The notes: generated by a model not told the origin, from the sequence alone. Positions 1-12,831 are shown, counted from the stretch's first letter. The stretch: 64,000 nt of DNA from Dillenia suffruticosa (GCA_033439265.1 JAVTVX010000010.1:9982001-10046000); one strand, 5' to 3'. Numbers and translations: made by a program.

Positions 1-455
1 CCTTATAATAATTTACTTGTAAGTTTTTTATTTATAATTATCCCAAATGAGGCAAGCATTATAATTTTAACAATAGTAATTTGTATTTTTTTTTTTTGGT
101 ATTTGAAAAGTGTCTGGTGTTCAAATGAAAATAACAAATTTGATGCACCATGGTGTATCTGACATCTAGCTGGAGTGTTTTAAAGTGCCATGTTATTTTA
201 AAATAAACGAAGCCTCTGGGTGTGTGTGTGTGTACATATATATTATTTCTTACTATTGCTGAAGCTGTTTTTAAGTCCTGAGTGGAGATATAGATAGGCG
301 TTGAGGCCAAAAGGGGTCTTTATCTGTATATGATCAATGTTGTTGTTTGATTCTAGGTATGTGGTATAGGATGGCCATCTTTCGTCCTATGCTGAATTGA
401 ATGCCACTAACTGGCACTAATGCATTGGACTACTGAATCAGTGCCTTTTTTCCAG

Positions 456-1488
456 GTCATTGAGACATTTGAGTTGAAAATTTCTGAGGATCAGCTAATG
501 TCGAGATGCACAAAGTGCAATGGGAGATTCATTCAAAAACCGCTGACAACTGAAGAAGCAGTTGAAGCTGCTAAAGGCTTCCAAATAATTCCTAATTGCT
601 TGTTTAATAAGAATTTAGAGTTCTGGCAGTGCATGGATTGCAACCAACTTTATTGGGAGGTAATCACAGTTCAGTTTCTTCCCTCATTTGTTATTACTAG
701 TTGTTCGTTAGTGAAGAATATGATGAACTTTACCTGAAGCGATTGAGAATGTTAATGGGGATGATTCATGTCGGCATCTAACCTGTAGTATCAATTTTTT
801 AGAAGGACATTAGGATATTTGAAAATATAAACAAATGTAGTTCCATTACATCCAGATTCAACATGGGAAAAGAGGGGTCTGGATGGCAAGGACGCTAAGA
901 AAACCTCAATCTAGTTCCCTGGGGTCCTGATGAAAAGGACACTAGGATGACATGCAATGAATAATGAAGAAGCTATCATGGTGGTCCATGTAGCAGAATC
1001 CAGGCTTGACCTACATGGAGGTGTGCCGTATGGAAGAAGTGCATTTGCTGGACTACTTCATGAACACATAAATTATAACATGGACAAAATAAGTGGTTCA
1101 GGCCTCTCTCAAATAATTTGGATTTTTGATAACAGATTGTTAAGATGAATATCGGTGCTCATGACAGAAAATCAAAATGCTCTTTTCTTAAAAAGGCTAC
1201 TTAGACAAGACATTTTGGGCTTCGTCTACTTTATCCATCTTAGAACTAGCTTTACTGATGTAACTGATGCTGAGGCCACGTATATTCTCAGTCAGGACAG
1301 ACTTGGTTTGGGTTCCTTTTTCAGTAACTAGTTGGAGTATTTGGTATTGCAAGCTTTTTCTTGACATACTATATTGGTTGTGCAACATTTCACAGGGCAC
1401 CCAATACCACAATGCTGTTCAGAAGTTCATCGATGTCTGCAAGCTGAACGAGCAACTCTCAAGCAATGTCAGTGGTCACTGGAACTAG
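456..1488 (+). CDS. Mut7-C RNAse-domain protein, last two coding exons (5' part outside window)
   Basis: Exons 456-659 and 1396-1488 (stop 1486-1488) are joined in phase 0 across a GT-AG intron (gt at 660, ag at 1394-1395). The 98 codons give a basic segment with two CxxC pairs, SRCTKCNGRF and WQCMDCNQLYW, followed by GTQYHNAVQKFIDVCK. This layout matches the C-terminal zinc-ribbon-like part of the plant Mut7-C domain, a putative RNase module often fused behind a 3'-5' exonuclease domain (known from the family). I found no earlier exon in 1-455, so the exonuclease part must lie before the window. The protein ends normally a few residues after the conserved block, so the 3' end looks complete. 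The reading frame is clean. Family assignment is firm; enzymatic activity is inferred only. Confidence 0.8.
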
Positions 1489-1989
1489 ACGTCTGATGGC
1501 CTCTAGTAGAGTAAGTAGCATTTTCAAGTTATTATGGCTAAGTGCTTTCATGCTCTGGCCTGATTCGATGATATGATCCACGGCAATGATGTAATTTACT
1601 GATTGGCTCTCTTTTGGACTAATAAATGTTTCAAAAATTAAATTATAGACATTCTCCAATTTATTCGGATCTGGAACTGGATGTTTGTGAATCTGTATGT
1701 TTGTTGACAAAAAATTGACAGATATCCAAATAAAATATGTTATTGACCGAAGCCTTGTATTTTTCCGGTCTGCGAATGTTGGTTTCTTGGTTCTGACCTA
1801 AAATTGGTACCTTTCCAATGGATTATGTGAAAAAAAAATGGTGATGTAGGCACATGGACATTGTGCCATAAATACCATTTGAACTTGAAGATTGAAGAGA
1901 GGCCGTGCGATTACAAAATATGACGTATGCTCTCTCTCTTGAGATTGTTATGTTGGTGCCCTCCCAAAATCCATTGAGACCATGAATCT

Positions 1990-2200
1990 TGTTGATCACT
2001 GGTAGACGGGTTCTGGATCGATACGTAGCGTAGATAGGATAGATCTCTTTATTTTTTAATCAAGTCGGGAGTTCGATTCTCCTTGTATACAGAAAAAATA
2101 ATATTTAGAGATTCACCCCACAAAGTGGGTTCTGTAGCGATCGATCCATATTAATCGAGATGAAATTTTGGATACCGGATGGTAGCCAAATTATGATATC
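1990..2200 (+). repeat. SINE-like repeat, copy 1 (family 2)
   Basis: The segment has a box-A-like stretch (GTAGCGTAGATAGG), a box-B-like GAGTTCGATTCTCC, a body containing GATTCACCCCACAAAGTGGG and GATGAAATTTTGGATACCGG, and an A-run tail (about 2200-2210). A diverged relative lies at about 40545-40735 with the same order of blocks. That arrangement fits a tRNA-derived SINE. The family name is not assigned. Confidence 0.5.
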
Positions 2201-3414
2201 AAAAAAAAAATAGACCGATTCAGAAAGTATATTTATTATGTTCCATTTTTTCTTGCAAATTTTCTTACGAACAGTTAATCTAATAGGTAAGGATGTTAGG
2301 TTTTTTAATTAAGTTTAGGATTCGAAATTTGAAAATAAAAAAACTATGTTGACAATACTCAAACTTGATTAGGTGAAATATGACTATGGACCAATTGGTT
2401 ATTAAAAAAAAAGAAAAATTCTCTCTTTCTACTTCTATTCATAATCGATGGAGACAAGGTGACCCTTTATTTTCTCATTCTTCATGCTGGAATTCTCTAT
2501 CAATTTCTCTCTCTGGGTGAATTCATTGAACTACTTGATTTGGTTGCCGAGTTTGAATTTTCTTGAATTTTTTTCCCCTGATAAGCACCGCGTGACCCTC
2601 GTAATCGTTGTAGACCTTCCACTTCATTTTTCTTTATTTCCTTCTTTCTTAAATTGCCACTGGAATGGTGCAAGGTGCTTGAGTTAGTGGGAGGACTAAT
2701 TGTTAGGTTTTGGAGTGCATAATCGAAGTCCAGTGATTAAAAGTTATACTGCTTTTAAAAAAAATAAAATAAAATTATCAATTTTGATTTTTTTTTTATT
2801 TATAATAATAATGGAAACTTGAACCCCCATGTCCGAAGTGTGTAAATAAATTTATCATACATACGTAGTTATAGCGTAATTAAAAATTGAATTTTGGGTT
2901 TTATCTAAATTAAATGTATTTGATCTAGGATTTATATCCTGCTAAGCCTTGAATTAGCAATACTTATTTGAAATTGTCCCGTGCTTTTGGATTTGAAAGA
3001 AGAAAAGAAGCAAACATGACGGTGGGATAAGCTTTTCTCGGCTATCTTCTGGGCGGTGATTTTCCTCCTCCGACAGAACACTGTTGCATTTCCAAACTCG
3101 GATTGATTGCAATTTTGCAGGTTGATGGTGCTAGTTCTTTGTCAGGTTTGGGCAGCTGTTTTGAGCCAATAACCCAAATTTTGCCCCATCTTTCCTAATT
3201 AATTTTAGCGAAAGGATTGGACAAAAATAGTAAATCCGCCCCATGAGTTGCCCAAATATAATGTTGACCGACGACAAGGAGCGTCGGGGGGCGGGGTGGG
3301 GATGCGGACTTGAGGAGTCTTTATGTGGGACCCTCACAGTCCACAGCAACCCAACATTCATAATTGGGTCCCACACACCACTTCTCCAATTACAACAACG
3401 GTGTGCTTGGACAC

Positions 3415-3415
<1 letters not shown>

Positions 3416-3449
<34 letters not shown>
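3416..3449 (+). repeat. (CT)n microsatellite
   Basis: This is an uninterrupted CT dinucleotide run of about 34 bp in intergenic DNA. Open frames through it are repeat artefacts. Confidence 0.9.
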
Positions 3450-3452
<3 letters not shown>

Positions 3453-6400
3453 CAATAAATGGATTCATTATTTATTATTTTGTCTCAAACGTACATCGTC
3501 TGCAGGTCGAATCGAAGAGCTCCGTTGTGGCCGCCGTCCTTGGCTTCATTGTCACAGCTCATGTTAGGCACACTAAACGGAGGTTGTTATAAGCGCGAAT
3601 GATTACTTACTTTCGTACTTGTGTTGCATTTCTCTTCGTTTCTTCTCTATATAATTAATCTTTATTATTTTTATTAGACTCACCGTATTGTACTCTGATC
3701 CAATTAACAAGGAAGAAGATATTAATCTTATTGTGCCGAAGGGGTCAGTTAAATATGAATTTATATATTCATATTTTATTTATTTTTATAAATTATTGAT
3801 ATTTAATAATTATTTTAAATTTAAATAAATTTGATTTGATCTAAATTAAACACTTAAAAGATTAATTATTTTTATTTATAAAATTTAAATTTAAAATTTT
3901 ATTTAAAAGGTTTCACGTGTTAACTTCATTTTGCTGATTTGTCACGTTCACCTCCGCACGTATTTGAGCACTTAGGAGATACATTTGAACCTTGAGATAG
4001 GTTCCATCACGTCTCTGTCAACCAAAGGCTCTTCGGAAAAAAAAAAAAAAATAATGATTTTATTTTACTTTACTTTATGCTCTTTGTAAATTGCAAATAA
4101 AGTCGCATACCTGCTTTGCACTAAATGGGTTCCACCATAGTCTCTTTTTCGCCCCTAATTTCTTGTCTCAAAAATGAGAATTTATTTATTCATTTTTCCC
4201 ATCAAATTTCTGGGCTTGAGCTGGTTGATAGACATTTTTTTGTATGAATTTTCCACTATAAACAAATTACAAAGTATAAGAGTAAATTAAAATTCCATGA
4301 ATTTCGAAGTACCAATTCTAAAGATGCCCTTTTCTGCCCTTGGTTTTGTTTTGACGACACTGACTTTTGATCTTTGATTTTTTTTTTCATTATCGATATT
4401 TAAAATTATATTCCGATAAAATGAATTCGAGTATTTATGGAGCCTTTATTTAAGATAATGACCTTCCCGATAATTTTTTTTTTATTTTTAAATTTTAAAT
4501 ATAATATTTGATTAAAAAAATTAATATTTCATTTCATGTGAGTGACTTTTGATCTAAATTAGATGCTTCTGTATGTCTGGATTCCATTTCTGCACATTTT
4601 TGTGACCAAAGGACCCCCATGGACGACAAATCTTAGTAGCTAAAGAAAGGTTGATGTAATTACTCAACTTTGGAGAAAAGTTTTATGCCCTCCGACCTAA
4701 ATTTGGTTCTTTAGAAGGGAATATAAAATACCGACCTTCCCCAATTTCTCTGCTACTAAATTGAGTATGACAAAGATGAACATGTATTTGGTAAGAATAT
4801 CTGAAAATTCCATCCAATTGCATGTGTTGTTGAGAAAATCTGTTGAAGGAAAGAGAGAAGGAAAGTTCCAATTGTGAAAAGTCGGTTCTCACTTTTTAAT
4901 TACTTTATGATAAGTGCTTTAGTACTTACAACCAAAAAAAAAAAAAAAAAAAAAGATAAGTGCTTTAGTACTCATTGCCAAATTAGTAGCATGCTAGGTA
5001 CCCAAAAAAAAAAAAAAAAAAAAAAAAATTTGTAGCATGCTTTTAATATGTAATTCACTCAAATGAGATATTCTTTTATTTATTTATTACATAAATTTAT
5101 TTATATATATCAAATTTATTTATTTATCTATAATCTATTACGTACATTTTATATATTTATCTTTTTATATGATAATTATGTTGAATTCTATTAAATTTGA
5201 TTCAAATTAGATTGAATCGTTAAGAGATAATTTTTTTTATCTATTTTTATTATATATAAAATTTAAATTTAAAACTTTATATAAAAAATATTGATATCCA
5301 ATCAGATATTTCGGTGCACATTCAAGATAACGACCAAAATTTCTACTATCGGTAAAACCATCAATCCTAATCATTGAAAATATTGATTCAGGTAATCACG
5401 GAATTATTGGAAACCTTAGCTTATACTAAAGATTTAAATTTCAACTTTTGTATCTAATTTCTTAAAAAATAATAATTATTATTAGTGGCGAGGGGCAATG
5501 TCCGAAGGAAATTACCATTGTTGTTCTTTCTTTGTTTTCGTGTGAAAGAGCTGAATTTCTTTGTTGCTAGGTGAATGCCTAAAACATTATTCACCATTTT
5601 TCATTGGTTGATGTGATTGATTTGAAAGACTTATATGGGTTTATTCAAGCATTTTTTTTTCTTCCCCCCTCATCCCCACTTTCTAATTATGATTCTAAAA
5701 TCTACATAATGCTTGACTTATTAATGGTTAGTCCAAATTGAGAGGTACAGCTCAACAATAACCAGCCTTTTTTCTTTTACAATTTTCACTTTTTTTTCAC
5801 ATAAACTAACTGTGAAAATTATCTACTAAATTAATTTTCTTTTTCATGTTTTTAATATTACACCACAAGTATTTGCCTAATGATCACAAGATATCTAAAT
5901 AGATGAAAAATATGATAGAAAAAAAAAAAGAGCACTTTCCAACCAAATCAAATATTTATTTTCTCAAGAATAAAATAAAAAGGAAGAAACCCCTTTCTCT
6001 CAGTGTCTCTACGATAATCTTTTTCACAAGTTCTGTAGTTTATGAAGTTTTGAACATAAGATCATAAAACATTTAGAGTCCTTTGTTTTTTTTTTTTTTT
6101 AATAAAAAAGCATATTATTAAAAATTAGGACTAAAAAGCAAGATCAACATTACTCGAAATAGCACTCATCTATTAATTCCAATACATAAAACTTTTTAAT
6201 GCAAGACAAAAATTCAGCACTCGCTCTTTCAAACAAAAGTTCTACCGACTTAAGGAAAAGAAGATTAGAATGATGGACAAATATTCACTCTCTCTCTTTC
6301 TCTCTCTCATATGGTGGGCCAACACAGCATCAACACGTATGAAAGCACCAAATGTTCATAAAGCTCACTCTCACAACGCACAAAGCGCTCTCTTGCCTTT

Positions 6401-6496
6401 TCAATTAGACTATCTGCAAAAAAGGAAAAGTTGGTATTTTCCACTTCCTGTGGACTGCCCTGGGCCTTTCTTTTCCCCTCTCTCTCCTCTTAATCC

Positions 6497-7952
6497 ATGG
6501 ATACGACTCAGTGGCCTGAGGTATAGAAACCGACTCTCTCTCTCTCTCTCTCAGGGGTTTTGGTTTTTTCTTTTTATAATTTCTAGGCATAATTCAGAAT
6601 TGTTTTGCTTTTGGATTCTGGAAAAATATTATCGTTTTCTTTGCTGTTGTTGATGTTGATGATGATGATTTGTTAGTTTTAAAGGTGTGACACCTTTTTC
6701 AGAGAGATACATGATTCTGTTTCAAACCCACTAATGCTTAGGTTTTTATGGTTTTCTGTCTATCTTCCACTTTGTTCATGAAAGTACTGCTCTTTGGCTT
6801 TCCTTTCCTTTTCTTTTTTCCCCCCTTTAAGATCTAATAAAAAGATCCGCCAAAAGAGTAATAAAAATTTGTTCTTTTATATATGCTATGTTATGTAGTC
6901 CTTCAAAATGTAAAAAAAAGGTATGGTTTTTTGTTGGTTAGCTATTGAGTTTTCTTGCTTTTATGATCATGAAATCATGGTCTTCTCGTTGCCTTTATCT
7001 ACTTTTTTTCTTTTGCCTTTTATTTTTCGTTACTTTATGTTCTTTTGTGATAGTTTTCTTTGGAGTATATCAGGGTATTGGAGTTGTGGAGCCTATGGAA
7101 GGGTCAACGAAGTCCATGTTGGAGCAGAAAGCAGCTAGGCCTCACAAAGATCAAGCTTTGAATTGTCCAAGGTGCAATTCAAAAGACACCAAATTCTGTT
7201 ACTACAACAATTACAGTCTTACCCAACCAAGATACTTTTGCAAGACTTGTAGAAGGTATTGGACAGAAGGTGGCTCTCTTAGAAATGTTCCTGTTGGAGG
7301 GGGTTCAAGAAAAAACAAGAGATCATCCTCATCCTCACCATTGATTTCATCAAAAAAGTTAGATTCTTCTCATGATCATCTGATGATGAGTAACCCTAAT
7401 AAGACTACTCTTAATCATGAAGGTCAAGATCTTAACCTAGCTTTCCCTCCTCCATCTCATGAGGACTACAATAATATCAGTAAATTTGTCCAATTAGTAC
7501 CCTTCAATGACCAAAAAAATCAACCATTAATGCGGAACCCTAGTTCTTGCTCTTCTTCTGCTACTACTACATCTCAGTTTTCAGCTATGGAGTTGCTCAA
7601 AAGTGGAATGGCTTCAAGGGGGTTGATGGCTTCTTTCGTGCCGCTTTCGGGTGATTCAAGCACTATTTACTCATCATCAGCATCAACTGGGTCTCAATTG
7701 CATGAGTTCAAACCAAGCCTAAATTTCTCACTTGAGGGTATGGAAAATGGGTATGGGAATTTGCAACTTGGTGCGCAAGACAACAGTGGTGCTAGGCTTC
7801 TCTTTCCATTTGAAGATTTGAAGCAAGTTTCCACAAGCATTGGAGGCGGTGAATTTGATGAGCAAAATAGATCATCATCAGCTGGTCAAGGTGGTGGTGA
7901 GGAATCAAATGGATATTGGAATGGAGTGTTAGGTGGTGGGACATCATGGTAA
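6497..7952 (+). CDS. Dof zinc-finger transcription factor (DOF4.6/DOF1.8-like)
   Basis: Exon 1 (6497-6520) is only 24 nt and encodes MDTTQWPE. Exon 2 (7074-7952) starts [10 protein letters not shown] after the acceptor cag at 7071-7073. Both are phase 0, giving about 300 residues. The single Dof finger, C39-x2-C42-x21-C64-x2-C67, begins with CPRC and ends with CKTC, followed by [20 protein letters not shown]; this is the DNA-binding domain that recognises AAAG cores. A Ser-rich linker, a LNLAFPPP patch, [10 protein letters not shown] and the C-terminal [16 protein letters not shown] match the Dof subgroup of Arabidopsis DOF4.6 and DOF1.8, linked with vascular or phloem expression (family knowledge). 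The open frame continues upstream to an ATG at 6945, but that part is intron: the MDTTQWP exon is a hallmark of the subgroup. CT-rich tracts flank exon 1. The gene appears intact. Confidence 0.93.
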
Positions 7953-10900
7953 ATAGTGAAGAAAAAGAGGAGGTGAAAAAAACATGAAAATGGGGTGACA
8001 AACAAAGCTGGTGTGATTTTGTGATTTTGTCTTTCTCATCTTTAGTTTGATGCAAAAGTTGGTGAACTTGTTTCGAGTTGAAAAAAAGGAACGACTAACC
8101 AAATAGGTTACCTTGCTTTACCTTTTCTTACTTTCATCTTTTGCCCATATATTTTTTTTCTTGACAATGTCCTTTATTTGGTATTCTTGGTTCATGTTTT
8201 TTACCCTTAATATTTGGATCAAATGTGAGCGTTTTATAGGCTTTTCTTAGGTTAGGGTTCAAATCGAATTGTATAACCATTCCAATCATCAATACTTCTG
8301 TTGTGGTGGAGTGTAGAGGAAGAAGAGGCTTCACTGAAAAAAGAGGCGAAAACTTCTTCCACTACTTTTTGATGGCTTCTTGGACTGTTGTCTTTCTTTT
8401 CTTTGCCCTTTTCTTCCTTTTAAACAAGAAGAAGATATTAGACAGATATAAGTGTTACAATGTTTTCTGTCTGATCTCATCGAAACAATGTCCCATGCTT
8501 TAGGGTAAGATGAGTTGGCTAAAGTGCCCTAGAGTTCTATGGAGCTTTGCCTTTTTCTTCCCCCCCCCCCCCTTTAGGGTTTGTTAAGTTGCTTTCTTGA
8601 TCTACAAAGAGATCCTTGTTTACTGGCTGACCTCAATTGGTACTCATGGACTTTTTCTTTTTTTTGGGGGGGGGGGGGAAGGGGGGTTGGGGGGATTTAC
8701 TTGATTTAAAAAATTGGTTTTAAACAATTTTTTTTTTTTTGAACGATATTACTTTTACTTCTCAACTTCTGTTTAGTAAAATGAACTAAAAAAATTAAAA
8801 TGGGGTTGTTTTAAAATTTTGGTCCTTTTGTGGTTTGTCAAACTTTTCTCTCCTTTTAAAGTTTCTTGCTTTACCAGCAAACCATGACAGGGTCAGGTTT
8901 TGTCAGGTCTTATCACCATCCCCACACCCAATCAGACCATCTGAGAGTCTTGAGAATCTTCCAGCCATGAAAGGACCTTCATGAAGCAAGTAGGAATCTA
9001 TGCACAAGAGAAACATTAGATACAGGAAAAAAAATTAACCCCCACAAGACCACCACCATCAAGACCTCAGACGTCATTTTTTTCATAACTCTTCACATGG
9101 TAGGCCATCTTCTTCAATCATATATACTTTCTGTCTTTAATTTTTACTAGCCATAGTCATGGCGCACACAGTGTCCATTCTAATTTTGGAAGTTATTTTT
9201 TATATTAGAATTTTTAGAAAATATGAGTAGCAGTTTTTGGAGTAACAATATAACTTAACCCTTCTTTTCATGGTTGTTACATCTATTCGGTTGGTAGTTA
9301 TTTAAAAATAACTTCGTCATGTAAAAGGATGACATGACTTCCAATGATTTTTTCATATTATTTTATTTTTAAATGTTCAAATCGTATGAGTTGCTTCGGG
9401 CTCTATTTCATCACACCACCTGCTAAGATTTGAGTATAAATCTGGTACGAGGCTCAAATATTTTTCATGAGCTCTTGTGTTTAAATTTTTATGAGTATAT
9501 ATATTTTCATGATTTTTATAATAATATGTAATAAAAAAATTTTAATATGAAAATTTCACCTTGTGTTATGTTCCTATCCTAATTCATAGGAATGATTATC
9601 TTTTTAAATTTGGCATGAAGTTTATATCGGTCTTTTTTTTTCTCTCTTATTTTAGATTTATCGATTGATATTTAAAATTATATTTTAATTAATTTAAACT
9701 ATTGTTAGGTTTTTTTTTTTTTGAAGAAAACTTTTTTAATATATATAGATTTTAAATTTTAAATTTTAAATTTAAATTTTTGATTAAAAAATTTAAAACC
9801 TTTCTTATTAAACGAGGCTCCATGTCGTCCCTGGCTTGACCAGTAGTCCAAGAATTCGCACCCTCATAATCCCTTCTCTTATAAAAAGGGCACTGCCCTT
9901 TCAGTGGACCAAAAAGCAAGAGCATGTCCTATCCATGCCTTACAATTAGTGTTTCTTCTTTCTTCGGGAAAACTAAGAGATGTTCTTGCCATGATGTCTG
10001 CCGAAAATTAGTTCAACTTGTCTCCAACCCATTTGGTGCTATTAATGATACGTATATATTTTATATTCTATCTGTCACTCACGAGGTCTTCCATGGGTTT
10101 TTGCCCCCATTTTCACAGGCCATCATCATTACCTGTCCTTCCTTTCAACTCAGCTGGTCCAAAATTTTCTTCTCAATTATTTACATATATCATTGGTACA
10201 TTTAGGCGCTGTTTGTTTGCAAAAGTTTACTTCAATTGAATTCAATTTTATTTTATTTTATTTTTTTAAATAAAAAAATTTTGTAAAAATATTTTAAAAT
10301 ACAAGTTAAAAAAATGCATTTTTTAATATTTATTTAATATAATATAATTTTTTTTAATTTTTAAGTGAATCCGGCGTAAGGTTTTTCAAAGATTCTTATG
10401 TTTATTTACCAGCAAAGATATGAAAACGCAAACATGGCCGGACATTGTTTGGAGATGGGCCCCACAAAAACATTCGTATCTTCTTTTGTTTAAAACACTG
10501 TTAACACTAGGTAATCGCGTTAGCGAATAATATCCGACAGATTGGGCTGTCAATCGAGACTTCTAAAATACCACAAAAATAAAAAAATAAAAAATGGGGG
10601 ATGAGCCCGAAACAGAAAGAGTTGGGCCCTTCAAAACGGGCCGAGCTCGGGCCAGCCCGGTCCAATTGTCATCCTACTCAGACCATTTACAAATTCAAAT
10701 CTTTTATTTAAATTATAAAAAAGTTACAAATCAAAATCAATATGCATTAGAATAAAAAAAAACATAAAATTAAATGTTATCTACATCTAGTAAACAATAC
10801 TTTTTAAATTTATACTTTAACCTAAACTTTCTAATAATTGAAAAAGTAGCCTAATATAAAACAAAAATAAATATTTATTAGTTTTTGTTCCAAATATATG

Positions 10901-11647
10901 TTACTATGAGAAGATTAAAGAAATATGGATTTTTTTTTTAAAAACTTTATTCACACCCTTTATTGTATTTCGACTAAACTCAATAACCGTAATATTGAAA
11001 AATCTTTTATCACTTATATATATTTTTTTTCTTTCGTCTTATCTTAATAGAAGAGTAATCAATAGAGATGCTTAATTGTAGATAGAGAGAAATATTAATT
11101 GAGTAAGAGAAAAAGTAACTTACTAAGATTAAACTCATCTTTGTATATTTGAGACAATTTAATTGTTTTCTTAAATACTGTACAAAAACTTTAAATGACA
11201 AACAAAAAATAAAAGAGAGAGTACTTTATATCAAATTAAAAATTTCTTGTAGTCCGCTGACTAAATGTCGTATAAGGTTCGAAAACAGTTCGAGAGTACA
11301 AGGATATTCCCAACGTACCAAAATGATATAAAAGATAAAAAAAAAAAAAAATAGTTACTTAAAGAGGCAAACAACAATATACAAACTTAATTTACAAGTA
11401 GTCCAACTCGGAATCATCAATGACAGAGGCATACTTGTGATCAGAAGTGTTACAAAGAAAGAATTAATTTCTGTGCCACTGCGAATCAATTTGAACAATA
11501 TGGGGTTTGAGGCTCTTATCCTTAGCCAACTTCAAACCCTCCCTTTTGATTTTCAACTCCAAGAGATGTTGTCTAGCCTACTGGCAACCCATATCGATCT
11601 GAGATTAATTGATTGCTAATCTTTTATCAGACCCACTTGTTCCGTCA
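7953..11647. other. Gene-free spacer downstream of the Dof gene
   Basis: It includes the Dof 3' flank, opposed C- and G-homopolymer tracts (listed separately), AT-rich DNA with a degenerate dispersed-repeat copy near 9655-9800, and a GC-richer patch at 10610-10670. Short open frames at 9924-10239 and 11010-11619 show no family motif that I recognise. Confidence 0.5.
8560..8694. other. Opposed poly-C and poly-G tracts with G-quadruplex potential
   Basis: A run of about 13 C (8560-8572) is followed about 95 bp later by a long G run (8666-8678), then AA, six G, TT and six G (to 8694). The plus-strand G block has enough runs to form a quadruplex. The C and G tracts are complementary and could also pair as a hairpin. 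Confidence 0.6.
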
Positions 11648-12152
11648 TTAAGATTGAAAATAGATCATGATTTCTATGGAAACTATATGCCCATCCTGAT
11701 TGAACCACAATTGATCTTGTATAATTGGAAGATAAGTATTTTGCATAAAGGGTAAAACAAATGTCAGTGGCGAACAAGAATCACAAGCTAACTTGCACCA
11801 AGAAACGATGGCGGTAGAGGCAAAGATCTCATTTGAAAACCTTGCAATCGATCTAAATATGAATAGAAGCAGAGTCGATGGCAAGAATAAAATCGCCAAA
11901 AATGCCAGAGCAATAATTGCTTAAGTCGTCTGTTGAATCTCCCAAGGCAGTTCTCAAGTCCTTCCAAGTCAATTCACCGCACAAACCAACATGATTAGAT
12001 TGGAAGGAGGCCCGTTTGTCAAACAAGGACTCCATGAAAAGAGGAGTAAACCTTATAATCCTAACAAGTATTCGATTGGGGTGAAGATGGTTGAAGGCAG
12101 TAGAAGAATTCATTTGGGGTGAAGTATAGCAACGACCTTTCAATTGGATCAA
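11648..12152 (-). other. Unrecognised possible coding relic
   Basis: Two minus-strand frames follow one another: 12152-11853 (99 codons) and 11899-11648 (83 codons), overlapping by 47 bp in different frames. The composition is less AT-rich than the surroundings and phrases such as GELTWKDLRTALGDSTDD look protein-like, but I do not recognise a family. It could be a frameshifted host or retroelement gene, or chance. I make no functional claim. Confidence 0.22.
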
Positions 12153-12264
12153 GCAGTGTCTGGCTATGGGAAAAAGTTAGAAATTTTATTCATTTTAATG
12201 AATTTATTACATCACTATTCATTTCTCTCATCTAAAAGGAAGAGAATGGTTATTATTTTTTCTT

Positions 12265-12468
12265 TCATTTAACTAGTGAAGACTCGCGACGGATTATGCA
12301 CCGGCATCCTTCCGCGCCACATTTGCCTAACAATGGAGTGCACTTCCTTTCACATTCGCCTACATCACATGATTGTGCTTCAAATCTCATTTCAACCTCA
12401 TGAGTAATCGCTGATGCACCTGCACCTATGATGTTTATTACAATATTTATTAGTAAGATACTATTCAC

Positions 12469-12560
<92 letters not shown>

Positions 12561-12831
12561 CTTACGGAATATACACCGGCATCCTTCCCCGCCACATTTG
12601 CCCAACAACGGAGAACACTTCCTTTCACATTCGCCTCTATCACATGATTCTGCTTCCAGTCCCGTTTCAGCCTCACGAGTAATTGCAGGTGCACCTGTGA
12701 TGTTTATTATAATATTTATTAGTAAGAGAGTATTCACACAGGGAGAGAGAGAGAGAGAGAAGAGACTTACTTAGTGATAGTATAGCCAGAAGAGCAATTG
12801 TGAGAAACAGATTAAATGAAACTTTCTCCAT
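12265..12831 (-). CDS. Secreted cysteine-rich peptide with two tandem six-Cys domains (defensin-like or knottin-like)
   Basis: Minus-strand exons are 12831-12771 (61 nt), 12694-12566 (129 nt) and 12425-12265 (161 nt, stop TGA), all with GT-AG borders and phase 1 junctions, giving 116 codons. Exon 1 encodes a hydrophobic signal peptide (MEKVSFNLFLTIALLAILSL). Exons 2 and 3 each encode a short acidic linker and one copy of C-x4-C-x3-C-x6-C-x4-C-x-C (Cys 38-61 and 83-106), with cores ECERKCSPLLGKCGGEGCRC and ECERKCTPLLGKCGAEGCRC. Exon 2 is symmetric (1-1), so skipping it would leave a one-domain protein in frame. Intron 2 carries a long GA/AT microsatellite. Small secreted plant proteins of this kind act in defence or signalling, but the spacing differs from classical defensins and the role here is unknown. 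A relative lies at 14.7-15.1 kb. Confidence 0.75.
12469..12556 (+). repeat. Compound (AT)n(GA)n microsatellite in intron 2 of the Cys-rich gene
   Basis: About 11 AT units are followed by about 33 GA units, placed between the exons for the two Cys-rich domains. Open frames through it are artefacts. Shorter GA runs occur in the corresponding introns at 12741-12760 and 15000-15022, which suggests a common ancestral intron. Confidence 0.9.

Larger units (their letters stand above)
1489..6496. other. Gene-free spacer upstream of the Dof gene
   Basis: I see no coding exon here. It holds the 3' flank of the Mut7-C gene, a SINE-like repeat near 2.0-2.2 kb, a CT microsatellite at 3.4 kb, long A or T runs (about 4930-4955, 5002-5028, 6086-6101) and AT-rich degenerate copies of a dispersed repeat near 3.79-3.91 and 4.39-4.52 kb. 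Short CT runs at 6.29-6.31 kb probably belong to the Dof promoter or leader. The longest open frame here contains CT repeat and resembles nothing I recognise. Confidence 0.6.

Noticed and set aside
6270..6653. 127-codon plus-strand frame before the Dof gene
   Set aside because: It contains CT repeats and overlaps Dof exon 1 in another frame. No recognisable domain.
6945..7073. N-terminal hydrophobic extension of the Dof frame
   Set aside because: It is the end of intron 1. The family start MDTTQWP lies at 6497 with correct splice sites and phase.
12428..12737. Open frames through the GA/AT microsatellite between the Cys-rich exons
   Set aside because: Repeat-encoded Arg-Glu or Leu-Ser runs in intron 2. 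Splice sites remove this part.
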